Part shown: piece by piece, positions 10,954 to 20,035 of the stretch
How the letters are laid out: the number at the start of each line of letters is the position of its first letter
How positions within the stretch are numbered: the first letter of the stretch is position 1
DNA from: an uncultured Paraburkholderia sp.
Lineage (GTDB): Bacteria > Pseudomonadota > Gammaproteobacteria > Burkholderiales > Burkholderiaceae
Assembly: GCA_940746715.1 (NCBI GenBank)
Contig: CALNWN010000001.1
Coordinates: forward strand, 1-64,000
DNA length: 64,000 nt
Direction of reading: 5' to 3'
Notes under the pieces: generated by a model
Told to the model about the DNA's origin: nothing
The model's input: the letters and a program-made list of their open reading frames with translations, nothing else
Database searches by the model: none
Made by a program: the position numbers and the translations under genes

Positions 10954-12375
10954 ATGAAAACTCTGTTCTTGCAGGCGCCGTCGTATGACGGCTTCGATGG
11001 TGGCGCGGGTTCGCGTTACCAGGCCAAGCGCGAAGTCCGCTCGTTCTGGTATCCGACGTGGCTTGCGCAACCGGCCGCACTCATTCCCGACAGCCACGTG
11101 CTCGACGCGCCCGCCGACGGCCTGTCCATCGAGGCGACGCTCGACATCGCGCAGCAATACGATCTCGTCGTCATTCACGCGAGTACGCCGTCCTTTCCCA
11201 CCGACGCGCTGTTCGCCGAAGACCTGAAAAAGCGCAAGCCATCGGTCCTGATCGGCATGGTGGGCGCGAAGGTCGCCGTCGATCCGCACAATTCGCTGAC
11301 GGCGAGCGAGGCGATCGACTTCGTGTGCCGCGAGGAATTCGACTACACCTGCGAGGAAGTCGCCGCGGGCAAACCGTTCGCGCAGATCCTCGGACTCAGC
11401 TATCGCGCCGCGGACGGCTCGATCGAGCACAACGCGGCCCGCCCGATCCTCGAGAACATGGACGAGCTGCCGTTCGTCGCGCCCGTCTACAAGCGCGATC
11501 TGAAGATCGACAACTATTTCATCGGCTACCTGAAGCACCCGTATGTGTCGATCTACACGGGACGCGGCTGCCGCTCGAAATGCACGTTCTGCCTGTGGCC
11601 GCAGACCGTGGGCGGGCACCGTTACCGCACGCGCTCGGTGGAAAACGTGCTCGAAGAAGTGAAGTGGATTCGCGACAACATGCCCGAAGTGAAGGAGATC
11701 ATGTTCGACGACGACACCTTCACCGACTTCAAGCCGCGCGTCGAAGAAATTGCCCGTGGTCTCGGCAAGCTCGGGGTGACGTGGTCGTGCAACGCGAAAG
11801 CCAACGTGCCGTATTCGACGCTCAAGATCATGAAGGAAAACGGTCTGCGCCTTCTGCTCGTCGGCTACGAATCCGGCGACGAGCAGATCCTGCTGAACAT
11901 CAAGAAGGGCTTGCGCACGGACATCGCGCGGCGTTTCAGCGAAGACTGCCGCAAGCTCGGCATCAAGACTCACGGCACGTTCATCCTCGGTCTGCCGGGC
12001 GAAACCCAGGAGACCATTCAGAAGACGATCGAGTACGCGAAAGAGATCAATCCGCACACCATTCAGGTGTCGCTCGCCGCGCCGTATCCGGGCACGCGCC
12101 TTTACGACCAGGCGGTCGAAAACGGCTGGCTCGAAGAAAACAAGGTCATCAACCTTGTCAGCAAGGAAGGCGTTCAGCTGGCGGCCATCGGCTATCCGCA
12201 TCTGTCGAGCGAAGAGATCTATCACCAGCTCGAAAACTTCTACAAACGATTCTATTTCCGGCCGTCCAAGATCTGGGAAATCCTGCGCGAAATGCTGACG
12301 AGCTGGGACATGATGAAACGGCGCTTGCGCGAAGGCGTCGAATTCTTCCGCTTTTTGCGCGCGCACGAGGCGTGA
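10954..12375 (+). CDS. hpnJ: Hopanoid biosynthesis radical SAM protein HpnJ
   Basis: Intact, 473 residues. B12-binding-like N-terminal domain followed by a radical SAM domain with the cluster motif Cys206-x3-Cys210-x2-Cys213 (RGCRSKCTFCLW), then the SAM-binding region around TFILGLPGET. HpnJ is known to act after HpnI and HpnK, rearranging bacteriohopanetetrol glucosamine to the cyclitol ether. ATG at 10954 follows GGAG. Its stop overlaps the GTG of hpnI (GTGA), so the two are translationally coupled. A PmrA-type box lies 110 bases upstream. Confidence 0.95.
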   Translation: MKTLFLQAPSYDGFDGGAGSRYQAKREVRSFWYPTWLAQPAALIPDSHVLDAPADGLSIEATLDIAQQYDLVVIHASTPSFPTDALFAEDLKKRKPSVLIGMVGAKVAVDPHNSLTASEAIDFVCREEFDYTCEEVAAGKPFAQILGLSYRAADGSIEHNAARPILENMDELPFVAPVYKRDLKIDNYFIGYLKHPYVSIYTGRGCRSKCTFCLWPQTVGGHRYRTRSVENVLEEVKWIRDNMPEVKEIMFDDDTFTDFKPRVEEIARGLGKLGVTWSCNAKANVPYSTLKIMKENGLRLLLVGYESGDEQILLNIKKGLRTDIARRFSEDCRKLGIKTHGTFILGLPGETQETIQKTIEYAKEINPHTIQVSLAAPYPGTRLYDQAVENGWLEENKVINLVSKEGVQLAAIGYPHLSSEEIYHQLENFYKRFYFRPSKIWEILREMLTSWDMMKRRLREGVEFFRFLRAHEA

Positions 12376-13544
12376 ACGGCGCCTTCTGGGCCGTCGCTGC
12401 GTCTCTCCATGTATCTGCGTACGTGTGCGCCGCGAGCGCGGTGTTCGGCATCGGCTATACGCTGCTTGCGAGCGTGCTGATCGGGCGCTTCTTCGCGCGC
12501 CCGGTGGCCGGGCCGCAGCACTTTCCGCCCGTGACGGTGGTGAAGCCGCTGCACGGCGGCGAGTGGGCGCTGCTGCACAATCTTTCCACTTTCTGCGAGC
12601 AGAACTACGCCGGCCCGGTGCAGTTCCTGTTCGGCGTGCACGATGCAGCGGACCCGGCCTTGCAAACCGTCGACGAACTGCGGCGCCTCAATCCGCAAGC
12701 GGACATCACCGTGATCGCCGATGCGTCTCTTTACGGGCCGAACCGCAAGATCAGCAACATCATCAACATGCTGCCGCACGCGCGGCACGACGTGCTCGTG
12801 TTCGCCGACAGCGACGTGGGCGTCGGGCCGGACTATCTGCGCAACATTGTCGGCGAACTGGAGAAGCCCGACGTCGGGCTCGTCACCTGCGTGTATCGCG
12901 GCGCGCCGGACCCCGGTTTCTGGCCGCGCCTGTCGGCGGCGGCGACGCACTATCAGTTTCTGCCCGGCGTCGTCACCGGACTCGCGCTCGGTCTGGCGCG
13001 GCCGTGCTTTGGCCAGACGACTGCGATGCGGCGCGCCACCCTGGAGAAGATCGGCGGCTTCATGCCGTTCGTGCGCCATCTCGCGGAAGACCATGCAATC
13101 GGCGAGGCAGTGCGCGCAACCGGCGAAAAGGTGGCGATTCCGCCGATGCTGGTCTCGCACGCGTGCGTCGAGTCGAGCGCCGGGCAATTGCTCTCGCATG
13201 AACTGCGCTGGAGCCGGACCATCCGCAGTGTCGATCCACTCGGCCATCTGGGCTCCGTGTTCATGCATCCGCTCGCCTTGGCGTTGCTGGCCGTGGCCTT
13301 GTCGGACGGCGCGCGCTGGGCGTGGCTCATTGCGGCGCTTGCGGTGGCGGCGCGCTTCGGGTTGAAGCTCGGCGTGGATCGCGCCTTGCGACGCTGGCAG
13401 GGCGGCCTATGGCTGATGCCGATATGGGATATCGTGTCGTTTGCGATCTTTGTCGCGAGCTTCTGGTCTTCGCGCGTGATGTGGCGCGGCTTCAGCTTCG
13501 AGGTGGACAGCGACGGCCTGTTGTCGGCCGCGCGGGACGAGTGA
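12372..13544 (+). CDS. hpnI: Hopanoid glycosyltransferase HpnI
   Basis: Intact, 390 residues, GTG start overlapping the hpnJ stop. Family 2 glycosyltransferase resembling ceramide glucosyltransferases. It adds N-acetylglucosamine to bacteriohopanetetrol. An N-terminal membrane anchor (residues about 10-33) is followed by VTVVKPLHGGEWALLHNL, GPNRKISNIINM, the metal-binding ADSD, an LAEDHAIGE acid segment and the LRWSRTIRSV motif, then C-terminal membrane helices. A second, broken copy lies at 17668-18577. The deacetylase HpnK that should follow in the pathway is not intact in this window. Confidence 0.93.
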   Translation: MNGAFWAVAASLHVSAYVCAASAVFGIGYTLLASVLIGRFFARPVAGPQHFPPVTVVKPLHGGEWALLHNLSTFCEQNYAGPVQFLFGVHDAADPALQTVDELRRLNPQADITVIADASLYGPNRKISNIINMLPHARHDVLVFADSDVGVGPDYLRNIVGELEKPDVGLVTCVYRGAPDPGFWPRLSAAATHYQFLPGVVTGLALGLARPCFGQTTAMRRATLEKIGGFMPFVRHLAEDHAIGEAVRATGEKVAIPPMLVSHACVESSAGQLLSHELRWSRTIRSVDPLGHLGSVFMHPLALALLAVALSDGARWAWLIAALAVAARFGLKLGVDRALRRWQGGLWLMPIWDIVSFAIFVASFWSSRVMWRGFSFEVDSDGLLSAARDE

Positions 13545-13700
13545 AAAGACGAAGCAGGCAAAGCGGCGCAAGAGCCACGAGAAAAGCGACGACGAAAAAA
13601 GCGACGAACCCATGCAGGTTATGCAGCAATGACGCACAGTTTTTCTGAATCGAGCCCGCAGCGGCGAACCCGGTGCACTCCGCGCGCGGGAGGTCTCCGC

Positions 13701-14810
13701 ATGATCAAACATCTCGGCCGCGTGGCCGCGCTGGCGGGCCTCGTGGCGTCGCTGTGGCTCGTCTGGCGGGACAACCCCGCTGCGGTGCTCGGCGCGCTGC
13801 GGGCCGCCGGCGCGGGTCTCGTGGTGGCGGCGCTTGCGCACGTTCTGCCGATGCTCGCCAATGCCTGCGACTGGCGCTCGCTGATTCGCGGCGCCAACCG
13901 GCCGCGCGTGCTCGACATGCTGCACCTCGTGTGGGTGCGGGAATCCGTCAACAGCCTGCTGCCGGTCGCGCGCATCGGCGGAGAAGTGGTGTCGTTCCGC
14001 ATGCTCAGAAGGTGGGGCGTGCGGCCGTCCACGGCGGTGGCGAGCATCATCGCCGATATGCAGTTGGCCGTGATCAGCCAGTTGCTGTTCACCATGGTCG
14101 GCATCGGCTTTCTGTTCGCGCATGCGCATTCGGACACGCTGCGCCTCGCCGGGCAGCTCGCATGGGGCGTCGTCGTGCTCACGCCGCTTCTCGTCATGTT
14201 CGCGCTCGTGCAGCACGCCAGTCCGTTCGAGCGCATGACGCGCGTGCTCAATCACATGACGAGCGGCAAGCTTGCCGCGCTCGTCGGGCAGTCCGCGCAG
14301 ATCGATCAGGCAATCAAGCTGATCTGGCGGCGTCGCGGGGTCGTGCTGCGCTATCTGTTCTTCTGGCAGCCGCTGCAATGCTTCCTGACGTCGCTCGAGA
14401 TCTGGCTCGCGCTGTATTTCCTCGGCGCGCCTGTGACGCTGGTCGAAGCCGTCGTGATCGAGTCGTTGATCCAGGCGATCAGCAGTGCCGCGTTCTTCGT
14501 GCCGGGCGGCCTCGGCGTGCAGGAAGGCGGTTTCATCCTGATCGGCGGCGCCCTGGGTCTCGACCCGTCCACCTGTCTGGCGCTGGCCGGCGCGCGGCGC
14601 ATTCGCGATCTGCTGATGTTCGTGCCGGGCCTCGTCGCGTGGCAGTTTGCCGAAGCCGCGAACCGCGTGCCAACGCCCACGCCGGTGCCGGCTGGGGCGA
14701 CGCGCGGTGGCCTGCGAGCCGATGCAGACGCCGGCAACGCCGGAGAGAGCGGCCCCGCACGGGTGGAACTTGCGGAAAGCAGCGCGGCCGGCGACGCGAA
14801 CCGCCGCTAG
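13701..14810 (+). CDS. hpnL: Hopanoid-associated membrane protein HpnL
   Basis: Intact, 369 residues. ATG at 13701 preceded by GGGAGG. An upstream ATG at 13629 is in frame but adds only polar sequence. Member of the lysylphosphatidylglycerol-synthase transmembrane (flippase-like) superfamily, with about seven to eight hydrophobic segments and the conserved region RESVNSLLPVARIGGEVVSF and VPGGLGVQEGGFI. Its role in hopanoid handling is unproven. The polar C-terminal tail is of low complexity. It ends convergently on the histidine kinase: the two stop codons share bases. Confidence 0.9.
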   Translation: MIKHLGRVAALAGLVASLWLVWRDNPAAVLGALRAAGAGLVVAALAHVLPMLANACDWRSLIRGANRPRVLDMLHLVWVRESVNSLLPVARIGGEVVSFRMLRRWGVRPSTAVASIIADMQLAVISQLLFTMVGIGFLFAHAHSDTLRLAGQLAWGVVVLTPLLVMFALVQHASPFERMTRVLNHMTSGKLAALVGQSAQIDQAIKLIWRRRGVVLRYLFFWQPLQCFLTSLEIWLALYFLGAPVTLVEAVVIESLIQAISSAAFFVPGGLGVQEGGFILIGGALGLDPSTCLALAGARRIRDLLMFVPGLVAWQFAEAANRVPTPTPVPAGATRGGLRADADAGNAGESGPARVELAESSAAGDANRR

Positions 14811-16249
14811 GCGGCGGGCTTGAAGCGCTCGGCGGGCTCGCCCGTGTAAGCAGGGAACGACACTTCGACGGCGAGTCCACGTCCTTCCAGCCCGGTGCCG
14901 AACTGCATGGTCGCCCCGAAGTGCTCCGCGATGCGCGCAACGATCGACAGCCCAAGACCGCTGCCGGTTGCCTAGTTGCCCGTTGCGCGAAAGAAGCGGT
15001 TCGTCAGGCGGTCGAGATCGGCCGGCGCCACGCCCGGTCCGTCGTCGCGCACGCTCACCGTGATGCGGTCTGTGCCCGACTCGTGCGCCGCCCGCACCGT
15101 TTGCACCGCGACTTCGACGCGGCCGCCCGCGCTTCCATATTTGATCGCGTTATCCAGCAGATTGTCGAAAAGAATGCCGATCAGCACGGGCTCCGCGTCG
15201 ATCTCCGCGCGCATATCGCAATTCAGCGTCACGTGGATGTCTTTCTGCTGCACATTGCCGGCATTCGCCAGCAGCGCGTTTTTCGCGAGCGCGCCGGGCG
15301 CGAGGGGCGCCTTCGACAGTTTTTCGTGCATGTCGAGGCGCGCCAGCAAGAGCAACTGCTCGGCAAGCCGCGCGCTGCGGTCCACGCCTTGCACGACGCG
15401 CTGCATGGCGAGCCGCTGGCGCGCCGGGTCGGGCTCCGCGAGCGCGAGACCTGCGCCTGGACCTTGATGGCCGCGAGCGGCGTCTTCAGTTCATGCGCGG
15501 CGTCGGCAGTAAACGAGCGTTCGCGTTCGAGCGAATGCAACAGGCGCGCGAGCAGCTGATTGATCGCATCGACGAGCGGCCGGACCTCGGTCGGCGCGTG
15601 GCCGATATCGACAGGCTCAAGACGGTTGATGTCGCGCGCGGATCGCGTCGGAGAGCACGCGCAGCGGCGCGAGACCCCAGCCGATGCTGGACCGCACCAG
15701 CAGCGCCAGCACCGGGAGCGCGATCAGCGCGGGGCGCGCGATCCGGCTCGCGACTCCGCTCACCAGGTCGCTGCGCGTATTGGCCTGCTCGAATACGCGC
15801 ACCGTGTGCCCGAGCGGCGTGTCGCGCAGCGTGAACGAGTGGTACATCTGCCCGCCGAGCACGATGTCCTGCGTACCGGTGACGGGCGGCACCGGCAAGT
15901 CCCACGCATTCAACGCGTGCAGTGGCGGGCTGCCGGCGATGACCTCGCCGTTGCGCACGCGCACCTGGAAGAGGGCGTCGCGCGGCAGCGAGTCGTCGTC
16001 AGTGTCGTTGGCGCTGATCTCGCCGCCTTTTTCTTCCTCGCGGACGTCGATGTGCGCGTTCGCAAGCGTCGCGAGGTTCGACTGATCGAGGAGCGCCAGC
16101 ATCTGCGCAAGTTCGGCAAGGCGCGCTTCTTCCCATTCGGCGACTTCACGCGTGGCCTGACGATAGCTCGACGCGAGCGCGATCGCCCAGACGAACGCAA
16201 TGCTGCCCAGCACGAGCAGCATGAGCCGCCGGCGAATGGATGCGCCCAT
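14807..16249 (-). pseudogene. Sensor histidine kinase, PmrB/QseC-like, frameshifts and a nonsense codon
   Basis: Read through, this is a 480-residue inner-membrane kinase: N-terminal helix (LMLLVLGSIAFVWAIALA), periplasmic domain of the two-component-kinase N type, second membrane helix, HAMP linker, phospho-His box FTADAAHELKTPLAA, then NLLDNAIKYG, DDGPGV and GSGLGLSIVARIAEHFG. Lesions: frameshifts near 15625 and 15455 (compensating) and an in-frame TAG at 14974-14972 exactly between the F box and the G2 box, where Gln is expected. Its ATG overlaps the response-regulator stop (TAATG), so the pair was coupled. Signal unknown. Confidence 0.85.
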
Positions 16250-16908
16250 TACTCTTTCTCCACCACGTAGCCGATATTGCGCACGGTCCGGATGAGATGC
16301 GCGCCGAGCTTCTTGCGCAGGTTCGACACGTGCACCTCGATGGCATTGCTTTCGATTTCTTCCTGCCAGCCGTACAGGCTTTCCTCCAGACGCGAGCGCG
16401 ACTGCGGAATGCCCTGATTGGTCAGCAATTGCATGAGGATCGCCCATTCGCGCGACGTGAGCGACACGCGCTTGCCCGCCACCTCGACGGCTTGCGCGGC
16501 CGGATTCACCGAGAGCTCGCGATAGCGGATCACTTCGACGCTGCGGCCTTACGCGCGTCGCAGCAGCGCGCGGCAGCGCGCAATCAGCTCCGTCAGGTCG
16601 AACGGCTTGCCGAGGTAGTCGTCGGCGCCCGCTTCAAGGCCGCCGACGCGGTCCACCACCGTGCCGCGCGCAGTCAGGACCAGCACCGGCACGTCCTTGC
16701 CAGCGTCGCGCAGGCGCCTGAGCAGTTCCATACCGGATACGCGCGGCAGGCCGAGATCGAGCACGACGAGCGCATAGCTCGTGGTGTCGAGCGCGAGGCC
16801 GGCCTTGTGGCCGTCGCGCACCCAGTCGACGGTGAAGCCTGCCTGACGCAGACCGGCTTCGATTCCGCAGCCGATCAGGTCGTCGTCTTCTACGAGGAGT
16901 ACACGTAT
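16249..16908 (-). pseudogene. OmpR-family response regulator, PmrA/QseB-like, start lost and nonsense codon
   Basis: Full length would be 219 residues. The receiver domain has the acidic pocket (VLLVEDDDLIG), phospho-acceptor VVLDLGLP, LTARG and KPFDL. The winged helix has LTSREWAILMQLLTNQG, SLYGW and IEVHVSNLRKKL. Two defects: the expected ATG is ATA at 16908-16906 with an in-frame TGA just upstream, and TAA at 16551-16549 lies in the linker between the domains. The nearest in-frame ATG (16821) would remove the acidic pocket. Upstream, a PmrA-type box sits 11 bases before a TATAAA -10 element, suggesting former autoregulation. Confidence 0.85.
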
Positions 16909-17377
16909 GGAGCATCAATTCCGTTGGATGTTTTATCGCCGGCGGCACGCATCGTGCGGGTCTTTTGCAAGGGCGCGCACAGCGTGTGCAAAGGGGCTGC
17001 AAGCGCAAACTCCGCCGCCTCGCAGTTTAACCATGCTGTTCAGGAGTTGCTTTATACCGCGCCTTTGCTTAAGGTTTCCTTCAGCTTGACTCGATGCTAT
17101 CGCCCCAACAAAAGCTGACTGTCGCATGAGTGACATAAGCACGCAGCATCGCGTTTCGCTGTCGGACTGCTGAGGCGCGATCGTAAGTATATCGATGGAA
17201 TGCACGGGGCCCGCTGGCCATGCTGTTCGTGCCGGCGGATGCGCCCAAAGCCGGCACCGGCCGCTCATAACGAGCCGCACGGTGCTTTCATCAGGCCACG
17301 GGACGAAGCCATGAAGCCAGTCACCGCTGATATGCTGCGCACCCACCTGAGCCTCCCTCACGGCCCTCGCCGCCGAC
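16909..17377. other. Regulatory gap between the two-component pair and the second hpnI region
   Basis: No gene recognised. It contains the PmrA-type box (17068-17084) and a reverse-strand -10 (17056-17051). The forward strand from about 17110 has short frames with stops and looks like a decayed leader. Confidence 0.5.
17068..17084 (-). promoter_or_regulatory. PmrA/QseB-type box before the two-component operon
   Basis: The same CTTAAG-N5-CTTCAG as at 10827-10843. Read on the reverse strand it is CTGAAG-N5-CTTAAG, 11 bases before TATAAA at 17056-17051, the usual layout of a PmrA/QseB-activated promoter. It points at the response-regulator/kinase pair but also lies upstream of the second hpnI copy on the forward strand. 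Confidence 0.55.
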
Positions 17378-17656
17378 GTGCTCGCGTGCCTGACGGTGGC
17401 CGCGCTGCCCGGCGCGCAACACCTGTTGGTCTCCGCGTCTTTCCGGCTTGCTGCGCTCGCCGTCATGGCAGGCGGCGTGATCGTCGCGCGCCAGTTGGGG
17501 CAGGCGGCATTCGAGCTGGCGCTCGCGGACCGTCACGCGAGCCCGGCCGGCAGCCATGCGCGGCCAATCGTCATCGCGTCCGACTGCCCACGGCTCTGGC
17601 TCGTCGTTCTTCATTTGCGCCTTACGGGCAAACCGTTCGTCTTGCGCGGACACTGA
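17378..17656 (+). other. Unassigned hydrophobic reading-frame fragment
   Basis: A 92-codon frame with two hydrophobic stretches (ADVLACLTVAALPGAQ region and RLAALAVMAGGVIVARQLG) and a later PRLWLVVLHLRLTGKPFV segment. The lay-out of two helices followed by a small beta-rich end faintly recalls YgfX/CptA-type proteins, but I cannot assign it. The frame is open on its 5' side without a good start and may be part of a decayed gene upstream of the second hpnI. Confidence 0.25.
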
Positions 17657-17667
17657 CGGACCCGGCA

Positions 17668-18577
17668 ATGGTTGCGCACGCATTGACACTATGCGAATGG
17701 CTTCTGCTCGCCGGCTGCGTCGGCGCGTCGCTGTATGTGCTCGTGGCGGCGGTTGCCATGCCGTTCTTCATGCTGCGCCGCGGCGCAGGCTCGCGCTTTG
17801 TCCGGCTTGCGCATGCCGCGCCCGCAGTCGCGCCGCTCAGCCTCGTGTATGGCGCGGATCTCGACGCAGCGGCCTCCGAAGCCGCCTAGCCATTCGCGCA
17901 GCAGGGCGTTAGCGTGCTCAAGCCGCTGTGCGGCGCCGAACCGCGCCTCTACGAAAACCTGCGGAGTTTTTGCGAGCAGCGTCACGCGCATTTCCAGCTC
18001 GTGCTCGGCGTGTCTTGCGCCGACGACCCGGCGATCGGCGTCGTGCACCGCCTGCAGGCCGACTATCCGGCGCTCGACATCGAACTCGTCGTCGATACGC
18101 GTGTGCACGGCAGCAATCGCAAAGTGAGCAACCTCATCAATATGACGAGGCACGCGCGTCATGACGTGATTGTGATTGCCGACAGCGACATCGCCGTGGA
18201 AGCCGATTATCTGGACAGCATCGCCGCGCCGCTTGCCGACCCGCGCGTCGGCGTGCTCACGTGTCTTTATGTCGCGCGAGGCGTGGGCGGTTTCTGGTCG
18301 CGCGTGGGCGCGCTCTTCATCAACGAATGGTTCGCGCCTTCGGTACGCGTTGCGCATATGGGCGGATCACGCCGCTTCGGCTTCGGCGCGACGCTCGCGC
18401 TGCGGCACGAGACGCTCGAGCGCATCGGCGGCTTCGAGGCGCTGAGAAACTGTCTCGCCGACGACTACTGGCTCACCGAGCATGTGAGGGCGCTCGGACT
18501 GCGAACCGTGCTCTCGCGCGTGATGGTGGCCACCGACGTGATCGAGCCGACATTCGCCGCGCTCTGGCAGCGCGAAA
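17668..18577 (+). pseudogene. Second HpnI-like glycosyltransferase, nonsense codon and 3' truncation
   Basis: A diverged paralogue of hpnI. ATG at 17668, membrane anchor, then in-frame TAG at 17887-17889, after which the same frame continues with SVLKPLCGAEPRLYENL, GSNRKVSNLINM, IADSDI and CLADDYWLTEHVRALG. Homology stops after FAALWQRE at 18576, just before the position of the LRW motif and C-terminal helices. The next codons belong to hpnK in another frame. The gene therefore lost about 120 C-terminal residues in a deletion that also removed the start of hpnK. Confidence 0.85.
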
Positions 18578-19105
18578 CGCGCCGGCATCGCCGCTCTCGT
18601 CGACGAGCATGACCGTTTCGGCAGCAACATGGTGCGCGACGGCGTGCGGTTCTTCTTTCTGCCGCACGTGCGCGAGCAGCTGGCGCGGGAAATTCTCGCG
18701 CAGTTCGAGGCGTTCGCGAAGACCGGGCTCGTGCTCGACCATGTGAACACGCACAAGCATTTCCATCTGCATCCCACGGTGCTCGGTCTGATTCTCGAGA
18801 TCGGCCGCGAATTCGGTATGAAGGCGATGCGCCTGCCGTTCGAAGCGAATGCACCGTTGTGGCTCAGGCCGTGGATCGCGCAGGTGAGGGCGCGGCTCGA
18901 CCGCGCGGGAATCTGTCACAACGATTATGTGATCGGCATTGCCCGCAGTGGCCGCATGGACGAAGCCGCCTGGCATGCGCGACTACCGGCACGCGGACGA
19001 ATTCGCGGCGCTGCTTTCGCCGGATGTGTGGCCCGAGCGATTAGACACCTGGGCGTCAGAGTCGGCGGTTTCAGCGATGTTTTCGGAGATGTTTTCGTGG
19101 ATTAG
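18578..19105 (+). pseudogene. hpnK: HpnK deacetylase remnant
   Basis: ChbG/HpnK-family carbohydrate deacetylase that should remove the acetyl group from hopanoid N-acetylglucosamine. The first ~60 residues, including the metal-binding Asp-Asp motif, are absent. The remnant starts at AGIAALVDEHDRFG and has GVRFFFLPHVREQLAREI and DHVNTHKHFHLHPTVLGL, with the expected metal-binding His residues. After GRMDEAAW part of the protein is deleted, the frame moves to RDYRHADEFAALLSPDV and returns to HLGVRVGGFSDVFGD before the stop at 19103. Several independent lesions make this a true pseudogene. Confidence 0.85.
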
Positions 19106-19210
19106 CAGGCCCCGACTCCCGCAGGCAGCCCGCGCGGCGTTGCAATGCCATCACTAACGTCTTTGCGGTGCGCTGCTACAATCTCGTCTTTCTCGATCTG
19201 GTTGTGCGCT

Positions 19211-20035
19211 ATGGGTTTCGAACAACTCGCTGAACTGAAGAAGCAACTGGCCGCGGCACGCGCGCAGGCCGCGCCCGCCGCCAAGGGCGATGGCAAATCC
19301 GGCGCGAGGCCCGAGGGCAGGTCGGAAGCAAGGCGCGATGTCAGAAGCGACGGCAAGCCCGCGGCTAACTCCGCGAAGCCCGGCACGGGCAAGGGTTCCG
19401 GCGCCAGGGCCGGCACACGGCCCGCAGGCAAGCCGGCGCAGGCAACCCCGGCGGCGCCGGCAGCGGACGCACGGCCGGTGGATCCGGTGGTGAAGTCCAT
19501 TGGACGTCTGCAAAAGCGCTTCCCGAATGCGTTTCCGAAGAACCCGGCGCCGAAGCTGCCGCTGAAGGTCGGCATCTTCGAAGACCTCGTCGTGCATGCG
19601 AAGGAACTCTCGCTGAGCGAAGCCGAACTGCGCGACGCGATCAAGACGTGGTGCCGCGGCAGCCGCTACTGGAAATGTCTCGTCGAAGGCGCCGCGCGCG
19701 TCGATCTGACGGGCGCCAAGGCCGGCAAGGTCACGGCTCAGGAAGCGGCGGGCGCGCAGCGGCTGCAGGCGCATCGCGCCGCGAAGAGCGCGAAGGCCGC
19801 GACAGCGGCTGGAGCGGCTGCAGCGGGCGATACGCCGAAGCGAAGGACGCGTCCGCGCCAGGCGGCGTCTGAGCAGGTTCCGCAGGAAGGGGCACAGGAA
19901 GCCCCGCAAGTCGTCGCGCATCAGGCCGGCGACAGCCAGCCGCAAGCACCAGCAGCCGATGCGTCGCCTGACGACAAAGTTGCTGCTCAATCCGCCAACC
20001 TGTCGGAGACGGCTCCCGCTACGCCGGAAGCCTGA
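19211..20035 (+). CDS. proQ: ProQ/FinO-family RNA chaperone
   Basis: Intact, 274 residues. ATG at 19211 begins GFEQLAELKKQLAAARAQ. A flexible Ala/Gly/Lys/Arg-rich linker (about residues 20-90) precedes the ProQ/FinO domain: IGRLQKRFPNAFPKNPAP, PLKVGIFEDLV and AIKTWCRGSRYWKCLVEGA. The basic, Ala/Pro-rich C-terminal tail is disordered. The family binds structured RNA and mediates sRNA-mRNA pairing. The gene converges on the TAXI-type gene, overlapping its 3' end by 17 bases. It is one of the few clean genes in this part. Confidence 0.92.
   Translation: MGFEQLAELKKQLAAARAQAAPAAKGDGKSGARPEGRSEARRDVRSDGKPAANSAKPGTGKGSGARAGTRPAGKPAQATPAAPAADARPVDPVVKSIGRLQKRFPNAFPKNPAPKLPLKVGIFEDLVVHAKELSLSEAELRDAIKTWCRGSRYWKCLVEGAARVDLTGAKAGKVTAQEAAGAQRLQAHRAAKSAKAATAAGAAAAGDTPKRRTRPRQAASEQVPQEGAQEAPQVVAHQAGDSQPQAPAADASPDDKVAAQSANLSETAPATPEA

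Noticed and set aside
10840..12366. A 508-codon open frame on the reverse strand across hpnJ
   Set aside because: It is the mirror of a strong radical SAM gene with full motifs. Long antisense frames are common at this GC content, and it has no recognisable domain.
11058..13544. An 828-residue form of HpnI
   Set aside because: The upstream part is an out-of-frame reading of hpnJ. The overlapping GTG at 12372 matches the normal HpnI start.
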